Positions 34,300-43,345 of a stretch of DNA of 64,000 bases are shown piece by piece (positions within the stretch are counted from its first letter, which is position 1; the number at the start of each line of letters is the position of its first letter). Origin of the DNA: Gaiellasilicea sp963850995 (lineage in GTDB: Bacteria > Actinomycetota > Thermoleophilia > Gaiellales > Gaiellaceae); the NCBI GenBank assembly GCA_963850995.1, contig CAWKNQ010000004.1:434001-498000 (forward strand), written 5' to 3'. The translations under genes and the position numbers were made by a program. Under the pieces are notes generated by a model. It saw only the letters and a list, made by a program, of their open reading frames with translations. It had not been told where the DNA came from and did not search any database.

Positions 34300-34434
34300 T
34301 TGAAGCGCACCTACCAGCCCAACGTCCGTCGCCGCAAGCGCAAGCACGGCTTCCGTGCGCGCATGTCGACGCGGGCCGGGCAGGCGATCCTGAAGCGCCG
34401 CCGGGCCAAGGGCCGCAAGCGGCTGTCCGCCTGA
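34300..34434 (+). CDS. rpmH: 50S ribosomal protein L34
   Basis: 44 residues, very basic, with the invariant KRTYQPNVRRRKRKHGFRAR beginning and RAGQAILKRRRAKGRKRLSA end. Starts at TTG 34300, with GGAG about 9 bases upstream. A longer in-frame reading exists but has no L34 homology. First rightward gene from the origin, followed by rnpA after 22 bases. Confidence 0.96.
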   Translation: MKRTYQPNVRRRKRKHGFRARMSTRAGQAILKRRRAKGRKRLSA

Positions 34435-34456
34435 GCCGGCCGACTATTCTCAGAAC

Positions 34457-34807
34457 GTGCAACGTCGGAACCGCCTGTCCCGCTCGCGGGACTTCGACGC
34501 CGTCTACCGCAGCGGCCGCTCTGCCTCCACGCGCTTTCTCGTCCTCTACTGGTTCCCGCGCGAAGACGGCGACACCGACGAGCCCCGGCTCGGGCTGGCG
34601 GTGCCGAAGTCGGTCGGGAACGCGGTCGTCCGCAACCGGGTCAAGCGCCAACTGCGGGAGACGTGGCGAGAGCTCTCCGGCCACGCCCGGCCCGGCCACG
34701 ACTACGTTCTCGTCGCCCGGCCCGGCCTGGCGGAGCCGGCCGACGTACGCGGTCACGACTGGCTCGCGGAGCGCGTGACCGAGGTACTCGAGAAGGCGGC
34801 TGCGTGA
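34457..34807 (+). CDS. rnpA: Ribonuclease P protein component
   Basis: 116 residues, basic. Protein cofactor that helps the RNase P RNA mature tRNA 5' ends. Opening LSRSRDFDAVYRSGRSAS and the signature VVRNRVKRQLRETWREL are clear. GTG start. Overlaps yidD by GTGA, part of the conserved rpmH-rnpA-yidD-yidC unit. Confidence 0.95.
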   Translation: MQRRNRLSRSRDFDAVYRSGRSASTRFLVLYWFPREDGDTDEPRLGLAVPKSVGNAVVRNRVKRQLRETWRELSGHARPGHDYVLVARPGLAEPADVRGHDWLAERVTEVLEKAAA

Positions 34808-35013
34808 AGGTCATCGGAATCGGCCTCGTCCAGGCCTGGCGCCACACGTTCGGGCTCCTGACGCCGCCGAACACGTGCAAGTACCACCCGAGCTGCTCCC
34901 AGTACGCGCTCGACGCGCTCGAGAAACACGGGCTCGTGAAGGGGACGGCGAAGGCGGGCTGGCGCGTGCTCCGATGCAATCCCTGGAGTCACGGCGGGGT
35001 CGACCCGGCATGA
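34804..35013 (+). CDS. yidD: Membrane protein insertion efficiency factor YidD
   Basis: 69 residues. Contains the family pattern TCKYHPSCSQYALDAL followed by GWRVLRCNPWSHGGVDP, with three conserved cysteines. Peripheral membrane protein that assists YidC-dependent insertion. GTG start overlaps the rnpA stop, and its TGA overlaps the yidC ATG (ATGA). Confidence 0.94.
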   Translation: MKVIGIGLVQAWRHTFGLLTPPNTCKYHPSCSQYALDALEKHGLVKGTAKAGWRVLRCNPWSHGGVDPA

Positions 35014-35831
35014 TCGTCGCCAGCGTCCTCACCCCGCTCGAGGATCTGCTCACGTGGGTGCTGACGAACCTGCACGAGACCGTCGGGTTGACGTGGGCGT
35101 GGTCGATTGTCGCCCTCGTCGTGATCGTGCGCATGCTCCTCGTGCCGTTGACGGTGCGCCAGATCCACTCGATGCAGAACCTGCAGGCGCACGCGCCCGA
35201 GATGAAGGCGATCCAGCAGCGCTGGAAGCACGACAAGCAGCGGATGAACCAGGAGATGATGGCCTTCTACAAGGAGAACCAGATCAACCCGGCGGCCTCG
35301 TGCCTGCCGATCCTGGCGCAGTTCCCGATCTTCATCGGCCTCTTCTTCGTCCTGCGCGACTTCGAGGAGGAGATCCTCCCGCTGTACCCGGAATCGAGCC
35401 TCGAGTGGCTCGGTCTGATCAACATCACCGAGGACACGAAGGTCGGCTGGGGGCCGCTCCTGATCGTCCTCTACGGGGCAAGCCAGCTGACCTCGTCGTA
35501 CCTGATGTCGCAGAACATGCAGCCGGCCCAGCGCGCGATGCTGCTGATCCTCCCGATCGCGTTCATTCCCTTCGTGCTCAACTTCCCCTCCGGCCTGATG
35601 CTGTACTGGCTGACGACGAACTTGTGGACGACCGGGCAGGGCCTGATCACGCGCCGGCTGACTCCGAAGCCGCAACCGCCGCCGAAGAAGAGCTCGCGTA
35701 CGCCGCCGAAGACCGCGACGGCCGCGGTCGAGGCTGACGCTGCCAAGCCGCCGACGGACAAGAAGCCTGCGAGCGCGCCACCCCGCGTCCGCAAGGTGAA
35801 GCGGAAGAAGAAGGGCGGGACGAGACGATGA
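35010..35831 (+). CDS. yidC: Membrane protein insertase YidC (Oxa1 type)
   Basis: 273 residues, without the large periplasmic domain of proteobacterial YidC, as usual in Gram-positives. About five membrane segments, with the hydrophilic-groove Arg in LLVPLTVRQIHSM (about residue 50) and the family segment NPAASCLPILAQFPIFIGLFF. A basic, proline-rich C-terminal tail ends KVKRKKKGG and probably binds ribosomes. ATG overlaps the yidD stop. Confidence 0.95.
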   Translation: MIVASVLTPLEDLLTWVLTNLHETVGLTWAWSIVALVVIVRMLLVPLTVRQIHSMQNLQAHAPEMKAIQQRWKHDKQRMNQEMMAFYKENQINPAASCLPILAQFPIFIGLFFVLRDFEEEILPLYPESSLEWLGLINITEDTKVGWGPLLIVLYGASQLTSSYLMSQNMQPAQRAMLLILPIAFIPFVLNFPSGLMLYWLTTNLWTTGQGLITRRLTPKPQPPPKKSSRTPPKTATAAVEADAAKPPTDKKPASAPPRVRKVKRKKKGGTRR

Positions 35832-35845
35832 GTGCCGCGCCGTGA
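35828..35845 (+). other. Five-codon bridging frame between yidC and jag
   Basis: ATG AGT GCC GCG CCG TGA. Its ATG overlaps the yidC stop (ATGA, 35828-35831) and its TGA overlaps the jag GTG (GTGA, 35842-35845). A ribosome ending yidC could be handed on to jag through this miniature frame. No separate ribosome-binding site for jag is evident. Confidence 0.35.
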
Positions 35846-36549
35846 GCGCGATCTCCGTCGAGATGACCGGCGAGACCGTCGGCGAGGCGAAATGGGCCGC
35901 GCTGCGCGAGCTCGAGCGCATGCATCCCGGCCTCGACAAGGGCGCCGTCCGCTTCCAGGTCGTCAGCGAAGGAGAGCGGGGCTTGCTCGGGGTCGGCTAC
36001 TCGCCGGCGAGGGTGATCGCGAGCCTGGACGAGGCCGCCGCACCGGCCCGCGAGCCCGGACCTGTTTTCGAGCCGCGCGCGGACGAGAGCGAGGACGCGG
36101 CCCGCCTGCGCGAGCTCGTCGAGCGAGTGGTCAGCGAGATCGGCGTCCAGTGCAGCGTCGAGGTCGAGGAGAGCGACGACGAGCTCCGTGCCGTCTGCGA
36201 GGGCCACGACCTCGGCATGCTGATCGGCCGCCACGGCCAGACGATCGACGCGATCCAGTACCTCGCGCACGCCATCCTCTTCCACGGCCGCTACGACGAG
36301 CGCAAGCCGGTCGTCGTGGACGCGGCCGGGTACCGCGACCGCCGCCAGGCGACGCTCGACGCGCTCGCCCTGCGACTGGCCGAGCAGGCGACGGCGACCG
36401 GGCAGCGGGTGGAGCTCGAGCCGATGACCGCCGTCGAGCGCAAGATCGTGCACGAGAAGCTGAAGGACGACCCCGAGGTCGAGACGGCGAGCGAGGGCAC
36501 CGAGCCGAACCGCTTCGTCGTCATCTACCCGCGCCACGTCGACATCTAG
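35842..36549 (+). CDS. jag: RNA-binding protein Jag/KhpB
   Basis: 235 residues. Jag-N domain (GETVGEAKWAALREL and GLLGVGYSPARV), a KH domain with the GRHGQTIDAIQYL loop (about 128-140), and a C-terminal R3H domain ending in RFVVIYPRHVDI. The R3H core ERKIVHEKL keeps the Arg and His spacing. Binds RNA and affects cell-wall growth and division in Gram-positives. Standard neighbour of yidC. GTG start. Confidence 0.93.
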   Translation: MSAISVEMTGETVGEAKWAALRELERMHPGLDKGAVRFQVVSEGERGLLGVGYSPARVIASLDEAAAPAREPGPVFEPRADESEDAARLRELVERVVSEIGVQCSVEVEESDDELRAVCEGHDLGMLIGRHGQTIDAIQYLAHAILFHGRYDERKPVVVDAAGYRDRRQATLDALALRLAEQATATGQRVELEPMTAVERKIVHEKLKDDPEVETASEGTEPNRFVVIYPRHVDI

Positions 36550-36550
36550 G

Positions 36551-36641
36551 CATGGGGGAACCCAGGGTTCCCCCATGAGCCCCCTCCTTCTTCGCTGCGA
36601 CGCACGGGCGGCGCCGGCGCTCCCGCCGGGCAAAGCCCGGC
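36551..36641 (+). repeat. Composite palindromic repeat between jag and rsmG
   Basis: Hairpin 1: CATGGGGGAACCC, A, GGGTTCCCCCATG (36551-36577). The linker AGCCCCCTCCTTCTTCGCTGC matches the gyrB-gyrA copy with one difference. Hairpin 2: GCCGGGC, AAA loop, GCCCGGC (36625-36641). The hairpin 2 arms differ from the first copy, but the changes are compensatory, so pairing is kept. Confidence 0.8.
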
Positions 36642-36675
36642 TCCGCGCACGAGCAGGTGCCGACTGGGTCAGCGT

Positions 36676-37275
36676 GTGAAGAGCGAACTCCTGGATCGCT
36701 GGCTCGCTGCCGTCCTCGAGACGCCCGGGCTGACTGCGCTCCGCGATCCCGCCGAAGCTCGGCGGGTGCTGCTGGACGACGCGCTTGCCGGTGTCGAGCT
36801 CGTGCGGCGCTTCGACGGGCCGATCGTGGATGTCGGCAGCGGCGGCGGCACGCCCGGGATCCCGCTGGCCGCGTCCTTCCCTGACCGCGAGGTGACGCTG
36901 CTCGAGGCCGAGCGCCGCAAGGCCGACTTCCTCGAGCGGTGGACTGCCGAGCTTCCGAATCTGCGCGTCGTCTGGGGCCGCGCCGAGAGCCAAGCAACAG
37001 ACTGTTACAAGGTTGCGGTGGCGAAGGCGCTCGCGCCCCCGCCTGTTGCCGCCGAGTGGTGCCTGCCGCTCGTCGCCGCAGGCGGCGTCGTCGTCCTCTG
37101 GGTCGGCCCGTCGGCCGACGCCGGCGCAGTCGCGCAGGTCGCCGAGTTGATTGCGGCCGAGCTGGAGGAGTCGCCGCCGGGGTTTCTCGTCCTTCGCAAG
37201 ACCGGCCCGACGCCCCCCCGATTCCCGCGTCGGACCGGCGTCGCAAAGAAGCGGCCACTCGCCGGGCCCTCCTGA
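36676..37275 (+). CDS. rsmG: 16S rRNA (guanine-N7) methyltransferase RsmG
   Basis: 199 residues. Methylates G527 of 16S rRNA using S-adenosylmethionine. SAM site IVDVGSGGGTPGIPLA (about 49-64), then VTLLEAERRKADFLE. GTG start. The segment RAESQATDCYKVAVAKALAPP, where relatives read roughly RAEE...YDVVTARALAP, is encoded by a palindrome (36989-37012) related to the intergenic copies near fabF, so a repeat appears to have become coding sequence. The SAM pocket is upstream of it and looks intact. Confidence 0.92.
   Translation: MKSELLDRWLAAVLETPGLTALRDPAEARRVLLDDALAGVELVRRFDGPIVDVGSGGGTPGIPLAASFPDREVTLLEAERRKADFLERWTAELPNLRVVWGRAESQATDCYKVAVAKALAPPPVAAEWCLPLVAAGGVVVLWVGPSADAGAVAQVAELIAAELEESPPGFLVLRKTGPTPPRFPRRTGVAKKRPLAGPS
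36989..37012. repeat. AACAG-A-CTGTT palindrome inside rsmG
   Basis: GCCAAGCAACAG, A, CTGTTACAAGG. The left arm matches copy 1 (14972) except C for T, and the right arm resembles the outer half of copy 2 (15028). The core pairs perfectly and the outer arms pair only partly. It is read in frame as SQATDCYK. Confidence 0.6.
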
Positions 37276-37280
37276 ACGAC

Positions 37281-38405
37281 CTAGCCGGCGGGAGTGATCG
37301 CGCCGAACAAGCCCCGGACATCTGCCGTGGACTCGCCGAACCAGGTGTGTGGACCGGCCGTGAAGTAGAGCGCTTCCTTGGGCCCGGCCGACGCCCCGTT
37401 CCCGAACTCGAGCCCCCAGAGGCCGTTGATCTCGATGATCCGCTGATCTGGCGTCCGCAACGCGCCGCGATATGCCCACCGGCTCCAGCCGACGTGGTGG
37501 TAGACGCCGATGCGACCGTCCCCGAAGTTGCCGACGAGCAGATCTCCTCCGAACTTCCCGAACGTCGGCGGCGCGAGCGCGACGTCGACCGGCTGGTTCA
37601 GCGGGCCCATCCGTCCGACCCGCCCGAGCAGCTTTCCTCTCAGGTCGAAGACGTCCACGTACCCGCCGGTCGGTGAGTCGTTGCCGTTGACGGGGGCCGG
37701 CGAAGAGTAGGTGACGAAGATCCGCTCGCCGATCGCCTGGATCCCGGACTCGTTGTACCAGGCGGGGATCTTGCGGTCGACGAAGGCGCCCTTCCACCTG
37801 ACCGGGCGCCAGTTGGCGTCGAAGACGTCGACGCGTCCGTTGTGGAAGTCGGCCGCATAGAGGTATGTGGAGCCGTCCGGCCCCGTGGCAACGGTGAGCC
37901 CGCGATAGACGGCCCCCCGATGAGAGTTGTCGACCGCAACCTCGGTGACGTTGGAGCCGGCGGCGGGGACGCTTCCGGCCCAGCCGCGGATCATCCCGTC
38001 CTCGCAAGCGAAGATGAAACGCGCGGGCGCCGACGCCGCGCCGTGACTCACGACGAACCCGGTACCGCCGTGGGAAACGACTCCGGTCGGGCCTCCGTCC
38101 ACGGTGACTACGAGCGGTCGCTTCCCGCCCGTTCCGTCGTAGAGCGTGCTCGTATCGGTCGACTCGTTGGCGATCCACCAGGGGCTCGTCTCGCTCGCGG
38201 CGAGACCCCAGGCATTGACGAGGTTCGGGTCGACCGTCGTGCCGGCGAGATAACCGTCCGAGGCGAGAGGGCGAACGTCGAACGCGTTCACACCGGCGGC
38301 CCGGTGAGCAGACGAGGCCGGCGCCGCCGCGGCGGGCACGCCCGCGAGGGCGATCGCCAGGATCCAAAGGCAACGGTTCGTCGGCACGAGCACCCATCGT
38401 CCCAC
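37281..38405 (-). CDS. Secreted TIGR03118-type beta-propeller protein
   Basis: 374 residues with a signal peptide (hydrophobic LWILAIALAGVPAAAAPASSA after a basic start). Features of the TIGR03118 family: VDPNLVNAWGLAASETSPWWIANE, FIFACEDGMIRGW, YLYAADFHNGRVDVFDANW, and GNFGDGRIGVYHHVG, the recurring blade-like units of an NHL-type propeller. The biochemical role of the family is not known. Lies in the leftward orientation between rsmG and parA, interrupting an otherwise conserved gene order. Ends 5 bases from the rsmG stop. Confidence 0.8.
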   Translation of the reverse strand: MGRWVLVPTNRCLWILAIALAGVPAAAAPASSAHRAAGVNAFDVRPLASDGYLAGTTVDPNLVNAWGLAASETSPWWIANESTDTSTLYDGTGGKRPLVVTVDGGPTGVVSHGGTGFVVSHGAASAPARFIFACEDGMIRGWAGSVPAAGSNVTEVAVDNSHRGAVYRGLTVATGPDGSTYLYAADFHNGRVDVFDANWRPVRWKGAFVDRKIPAWYNESGIQAIGERIFVTYSSPAPVNGNDSPTGGYVDVFDLRGKLLGRVGRMGPLNQPVDVALAPPTFGKFGGDLLVGNFGDGRIGVYHHVGWSRWAYRGALRTPDQRIIEINGLWGLEFGNGASAGPKEALYFTAGPHTWFGESTADVRGLFGAITPAG

Positions 38406-38445
38406 GGCTGGGTCCCGTTGAACAGGCGAAGCCGCGGCGGGTTAC

Positions 38446-38994
38446 TCACGAGGGCGGCGGAAGCGCGTAGCGGAGGCGCACGCCGCTGAACTCGAGCGTC
38501 GAGGCGACGATCTCGTTCCACGTCGGCCAGAGGTTCGGCAACGGCCGCAGCTCGATCTCTGCAGCCTGGTGCAGTGCGACGAGATCTCCCAGCGGCAGCA
38601 CTTCGAGCGGCTCGACCGTGGTGCGCGAGACCCAGTAGCCGCCGACATCGTGCTGTTCGAACGGACTCTCGGGCAGGCGGTAGGCCCAGAGCCGCTCGTC
38701 CCGCATCCGCTCGATCCAGCCCTCCTCGACGATATGGACGCGATCGGCGCCCGCGAGCAGGCGCTCCACGTCGGCCGGGTCGGACGCCTCGTTGGCCCAG
38801 AAGGCGCCGCGGGGGCAGTCGCGCGGGAACCAGTAGAGGGGCAGGTGGCGTGTGTCGAGTGCCCAGACGAGCGGCTCGTGTTCCGCCGCGGTCGCGCTCA
38901 CGTGTGGCTCGAACCGATGGATCGACGAGTCGTCGCTGACGTGCCAGAGCGCGTGTGGCCCTTCGTTCGCGTACGGAGGAGCGGGCGCGCGCAC
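38446..38994 (-). CDS. DUF6886-like protein
   Basis: 182 residues, soluble. LWHVSDDSSIHRFEPHV near the start and VWALDTRHLPLYWFPRDCPRGAFWA are the pattern I recall for DUF6886 proteins. Tryptophan-rich, acidic, no membrane segment. GTG 38994 is the best start, since it places the conserved HVSDD near residue 20. The function of the family is unknown. Divergent from parA with 39 bases between starts. Confidence 0.72.
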   Translation of the reverse strand: MRAPAPPYANEGPHALWHVSDDSSIHRFEPHVSATAAEHEPLVWALDTRHLPLYWFPRDCPRGAFWANEASDPADVERLLAGADRVHIVEEGWIERMRDERLWAYRLPESPFEQHDVGGYWVSRTTVEPLEVLPLGDLVALHQAAEIELRPLPNLWPTWNEIVASTLEFSGVRLRYALPPPS

Positions 38995-39033
38995 CGCGCG
39001 AGGATAGTCCGAGGCCGTCTCTATCCTCGGGGA

Positions 39034-39772
<739 letters not shown>

Positions 39773-39789
<17 letters not shown>

Positions 39790-40618
39790 CCCACGCCGCG
39801 GCCTAGGGCGCGGCCTCGAAGTCTTGATCGGCGGCCGCGAGCCTGGGGCGACGGAGCTCGCCGAGCTTCCGGTCGACGCGATCCACGCCAACCCGCGCCA
39901 GCCGCGCCGCCGCTTCGAGCCGGAGGCGACGGCCGGCCTCGCGAGCTCGATCGCGCGTGAGGGTCTGCTCCAGCCCGTCGTCGTCCGGCCCCGGCCTGCC
40001 GGCGGCTACGAGCTGATCGCCGGCGAGCGCCGCTGGCGCGCCGCCCGGGAGGCCGGGCTCGAGCGGCTGCCCGCGCTCGTGCGCGACGCCGACGACCGCG
40101 ACTCGCTCCTGCTCGCGCTGGTCGAGAACGTGGCGCGTGAGCAGCTCTCGCCGGTCGAAGAGGCGCGGGCCTACGCAGCTCTCGTCGACGAGTTCGAGCT
40201 CTCGCTTGGTGAGGTGGCGGACCGCGTTGGCCGCTCGAAGCCGTCCGTCTCGAACCGGCTGCGCCTGCTCGAGCTGCCCGAGGAGGTCCTGTGGATGGTC
40301 GCGCGCGGCGAGCTCACGGAAGGTCACGCTCGCGCGGTGCTCGCGCTCCCGGATCACGACGCCCGCAAGCGGCTGGCGAAGCGGATCGTCCGAGACGGCC
40401 TCTCCGTGCGCGCCGCCGAGCGAGCGGCGCAGGACGGTGGGGCTGCCCGCAGGCCACGGGCGGCGGCGAAGGTCGATCCGGCGCTGGCAGCACGGGCCCG
40501 CGCCGCCGCCGAGCGGCTGACGGGCCTCCCGGCGCGGGTCAGCGCGGGCAAGCTCGAGCTCCACTTCGGCGAGGAGTTGCGGCTGGAGGAGCTCGTCGAG
40601 GTGCTCGAGAGCTTGTAG
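39773..40618 (+). CDS. parB: Chromosome partitioning protein ParB/Spo0J
   Basis: 281 residues. N-terminal RRGLGRGLEVLIGG recognises ParA. The CTP-binding ParB core (IHANPRQPRRRF, GYELIAGERRWRAA, LVENVAREQLSPVEEARAY) and a helix-turn-helix (SLGEVADRVGRSKPSVSNRLRLLELP) read parS. TTG 39773 lies inside the end of parA and gives the usual N-terminus. No parS 16-mer was recognised in the window by eye. Confidence 0.94.
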
Positions 40619-40636
40619 CTACAATCGCCCTCCCGC

Positions 40637-40710
<74 letters not shown>

Positions 40711-41056
40711 CTTCTTTGCGCAGGACGCGGGCCGCGAACGTCCACGTCGCGTGAACATAAAGCGTCCGCTTCGCGGCCGAAGCATTCACCGAGCTCAGTC
40801 GCCATGACCGTCTCGTCGGCACTCAGTGACGAGCGCGTCGGACGTAGTCCTCGACCGTGAGCAGGACGTGCATCGCCGCCATGCGCAGGCAGAGCAGCCG
40901 CGTCAGCTCGTCCTGACGCTACACGCCTCGAGGGACTCGATGTCGTGCAACCAGAGGTCGAGCACGGCACGTCAACGAGCCGGTGTCGCGCCTGGATACG
41001 GCTGACCGGGATTCGCCCCTACGGGGTCGGGCTACACTGGAACCGAGGCCCTGACG
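40711..41056. other. Gene-poor stretch after tRNA-Ile
   Basis: 346 bases without an intact gene. No terminator with a T-run after the tRNA. The middle holds what may be a broken gene on the minus strand (listed separately). The right end has TACACT (41033-41038), a plausible -10 for the nuclease gene at 41057. The stretch ACGCG/CGCGT near 40727-40755 is mildly palindromic. No attachment-site repeat of the tRNA 3' end was found nearby. Confidence 0.5.
40824..40965 (-). pseudogene. Possible broken small gene
   Basis: On the minus strand GTG 40965 opens MLDLWLHDIESLEA, then stops. One frame over, RQDELTRLLCLRMAAMHVLLTVEDYVRRARH runs to TGA at 40824. Both halves have protein-like helical character and would join with one indel near 40920. 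Could be chance in G+C-rich DNA. Confidence 0.25.
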
Positions 41057-41590
41057 ATGCGCGAGATGGTCATCTACGGCGTCAGCTTCGACATGGTCGG
41101 CAAGCAGCCAATCGTGCTCCTGAAGACGGCCGACGGAAACAGGTTCCTGCCGATCTGGATCGGTCACCCCGAGGCGGCCGCGATCCTCGTGAAGCTCCAG
41201 AACGCCGCTCCCGCCCGCCCGATGACGCACGACCTGCTCAACGACGTGCTCGGCCATCTCGAAGCGGAGGTCGTCTCGATCGCCGTGACGGAGATGCGCG
41301 AGAACACCTACTACGCCCGGATCACGCTGCAGCAGAACGGCTCGGTGATCGAAGTCGACTCCCGCCCGTCGGACGCGATTGCGCTCGCCGTCCGCGCCGG
41401 GGCCAAGATCTACGTCGCCGACGATGTGATCGAGGAGTCGGGCGTCGAGTTCGAGGGCGATGCCTCCGACGACGCCTTCGCCGCCACCGCCGGCGTGCCG
41501 CCGCTCTCCGAGCTCGACCCGGACGAGTTCCGCGCGTTCCTCGACACGGTCTCTCCCGACGAGTTCGCAACCGACCCGGACGAGAGCTAG
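41057..41590 (+). CDS. Bifunctional nuclease family protein (DUF151)
   Basis: 177 residues. The BFN domain spans about 1-130: VLLKTADGNRFLPIWIGHPEAAAI near 20-43, RPMTHDLLNDVLGHL near 53-67, and DSRPSDAIALAVRAGAKIYV near 100-119. Members have been reported as RNase/DNase-type proteins, but the catalytic residues are not firmly known. The acidic C-terminal tail (about 130-177) is typical of actinobacterial members. Ends tail-to-tail with the chorismate mutase gene, sharing CTAG. Confidence 0.9.
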   Translation: MREMVIYGVSFDMVGKQPIVLLKTADGNRFLPIWIGHPEAAAILVKLQNAAPARPMTHDLLNDVLGHLEAEVVSIAVTEMRENTYYARITLQQNGSVIEVDSRPSDAIALAVRAGAKIYVADDVIEESGVEFEGDASDDAFAATAGVPPLSELDPDEFRAFLDTVSPDEFATDPDES

Positions 41591-41874
41591 GAGCCTTCGC
41601 CGCGGCCGATCTCGCGCTTGGTGAGATCGAGCAGCTCGGTGTAGATCTCGCGCAGCCCATCCGCCGAGAGCGGGCCGCGGTTCGCCCGCGTCAGGTACTG
41701 GAGCATCCACTCCTCGCGTGCGGGATCGAGAAAGCCGATGCCCCGTTCTTCCTTCACCCGCTTCAGCCGCGCGACGAGCTTCAGGCGCGCGTTCACGGCC
41801 TCGACGATCTGGACGTCGTTGTCCGAGAGTTGCTCTCGCAGCTGCCGGATCAGGGGGTCTTCGGCGGCGGCCAT
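41587..41874 (-). CDS. Chorismate mutase, type II (AroQ)
   Basis: 95 residues, all-helical. IRQLREQLSDNDVQIVEAVNARLKLVARLKRVKEERG gives the first long helix, with Arg in the NARLKLV position and Lys in LKRVKEE, which bind chorismate in AroQ enzymes. The partner segment DPAREEWMLQYLTRANRGPLSADGLREIY supplies the remaining helices. Converts chorismate to prephenate for Phe/Tyr synthesis. ATG start at 41874. Stand-alone domain, not fused to a dehydratase or DAHP synthase. Confidence 0.82.
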   Translation of the reverse strand: MAAAEDPLIRQLREQLSDNDVQIVEAVNARLKLVARLKRVKEERGIGFLDPAREEWMLQYLTRANRGPLSADGLREIYTELLDLTKREIGRGEGS

Positions 41875-41897
41875 GTTCGAGGATAACCCCGCGTGGC

Positions 41898-42575
41898 TCA
41901 GGTCGTGACGGCTGCGATCAGGCTGGTCGCGTTGAACGCGCAGTGGACGACCATGCACGGGTAGACGCTGTCCGTGCGCAGCCGCAACCAGGCGGTGACC
42001 AAGCCGAAGAGGACAAGGGCGGCCAAGGCCAGTACCAGCCCGTGGCCGAGGCCGAAGGCGACTGCGGTGACGACCACTGCCACCGGAGTGCCGAAGCGGA
42101 GGAGCAACGTCATCCCTGCGCCGCGGTACGTCAGCTCCTCGACGATCGGGCCGACGAGCGCGACCGAGACGAAGTTCGCCGCGTACGCTCCCGCCCGGCT
42201 CGAGTCCCATGCGTCCGGCGTCAGGCCCTGCTCGTCTCCCGCGTCGAAGGCGATCAGGATCAGGCCGGCGCCGACGAAGATGGCGACATACGCCGCGAGC
42301 GCGAGCCCGAGCGCTCCGGGCCAGGACTCGGGTCGGCGGAGCGCGAAGAACTCGCGCCGGTCGGTCCCGTGGGCGATCCAGAGCAGGACGGCGAGCAGCA
42401 TGCCGTACACGACGATGCCCCCGACCGCGGTCTCGTAGCGATAGAGCGCGTCCGCCGGCGGATCGCCGCCCTGGACTCGGCTGCCGTATCCCAGGACGAT
42501 CAGGAAGCCGACGAGGGCGGCCCAGGCGGCCAGCCGCCAGCCTTCGGTGCCCCGCTCTCCCCGCTCCGCCTCCAC
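41898..42575 (-). CDS. CPBP-family intramembrane metalloprotease
   Basis: 225 residues, about seven membrane segments. The paired motifs of the CAAX-protease/bacteriocin-processing family are visible: EELTYRG (about 144-150), GLGHGL (about 175-180), and the late HCAFNA (about 211-216), which together hold the catalytic Glu and metal-binding His residues. GTG start. Substrate unknown. Confidence 0.88.
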   Translation of the reverse strand: MEAERGERGTEGWRLAAWAALVGFLIVLGYGSRVQGGDPPADALYRYETAVGGIVVYGMLLAVLLWIAHGTDRREFFALRRPESWPGALGLALAAYVAIFVGAGLILIAFDAGDEQGLTPDAWDSSRAGAYAANFVSVALVGPIVEELTYRGAGMTLLLRFGTPVAVVVTAVAFGLGHGLVLALAALVLFGLVTAWLRLRTDSVYPCMVVHCAFNATSLIAAVTT

Positions 42576-42622
42576 GAGGCTCCGATGATAGGGACGAACG
42601 CGGCGCCGTCGAATCCGGAGTC

Positions 42623-43345
42623 ATGGAGCCGTGGCAGCGCCTGCTCGTCATCGGCGTCGTGCTCGCCCTGACGGCGTTCGCCGCGCGCTGGCTCGACCGG
42701 CGGATCATTCGCATCGACAGCTCGCCCGAGGCGATGACGCGCTATCGCGTGCTGCGGCGGACGCTCGTCGCTGTGATCTTCCTCGTCGGCGTGCTGTCGG
42801 CGTTGCTCGTCGTGCCCCAGGTGCGCGCGATCGCCGGCGGGCTGCTCGCGTCCTCGGCCGTGATCGGCGTGATCATCGGCCTGGCGGCGCAGCGGACGCT
42901 CGGCAACTTCGTCGCCGGGGTGATGATCGCGATGACGCAGCCTTTGCGGCTCGGCGACTGGGTCGAGGTCGGCGGTGTCGAGGGCGCAGTCGAGGAGATC
43001 GGCCTCATGTACACGTTCATCCGCACCGACGACAATGCCCGGCTCGTGATCCCAAACGAGAAGCTGGCCTCGGATACCATCCGCAACTCCACGATTCGCA
43101 GCGCTGCAAAGTACGCCGAGGTCATCGTCCAAGTCCCGCCTTCAACCGACCTCCGTCCGCTCGTCGAGGCCCTCCGCGCAGAGGTGCCGGGTGAGCGGGA
43201 CGAGGTCTACGTCAGCTCGCTCGAGGGGTCACCGACCCTGACCGTTCGCTGCTGGGCGGAGAGCGAGGCCGCGGCCGAGAAGCGGGAGCACGACCTGCGC
43301 CTGCGCGTGCACGGCCGCCTGCGCGAGCACGGGGTCTTCGCGTGA
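42623..43345 (+). CDS. Small-conductance mechanosensitive channel (MscS family)
   Basis: 240 residues. Two N-terminal membrane helices, then the pore helix ASSAVIGVIIGLAAQRTLGNFVAGVMIAMTQPLRLGDWVEVGGVEGAVEEIGLMYT, with the Gly/Ala-rich packing of TM3 and the beta-domain entry. The short cytoplasmic domain ends at EHGVFA. Releases solutes on osmotic down-shock. ATG at 42623 with CCGGAG just ahead. Its TGA overlaps the PBP gene start (GTGA). Confidence 0.9.
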   Translation: MEPWQRLLVIGVVLALTAFAARWLDRRIIRIDSSPEAMTRYRVLRRTLVAVIFLVGVLSALLVVPQVRAIAGGLLASSAVIGVIIGLAAQRTLGNFVAGVMIAMTQPLRLGDWVEVGGVEGAVEEIGLMYTFIRTDDNARLVIPNEKLASDTIRNSTIRSAAKYAEVIVQVPPSTDLRPLVEALRAEVPGERDEVYVSSLEGSPTLTVRCWAESEAAAEKREHDLRLRVHGRLREHGVFA

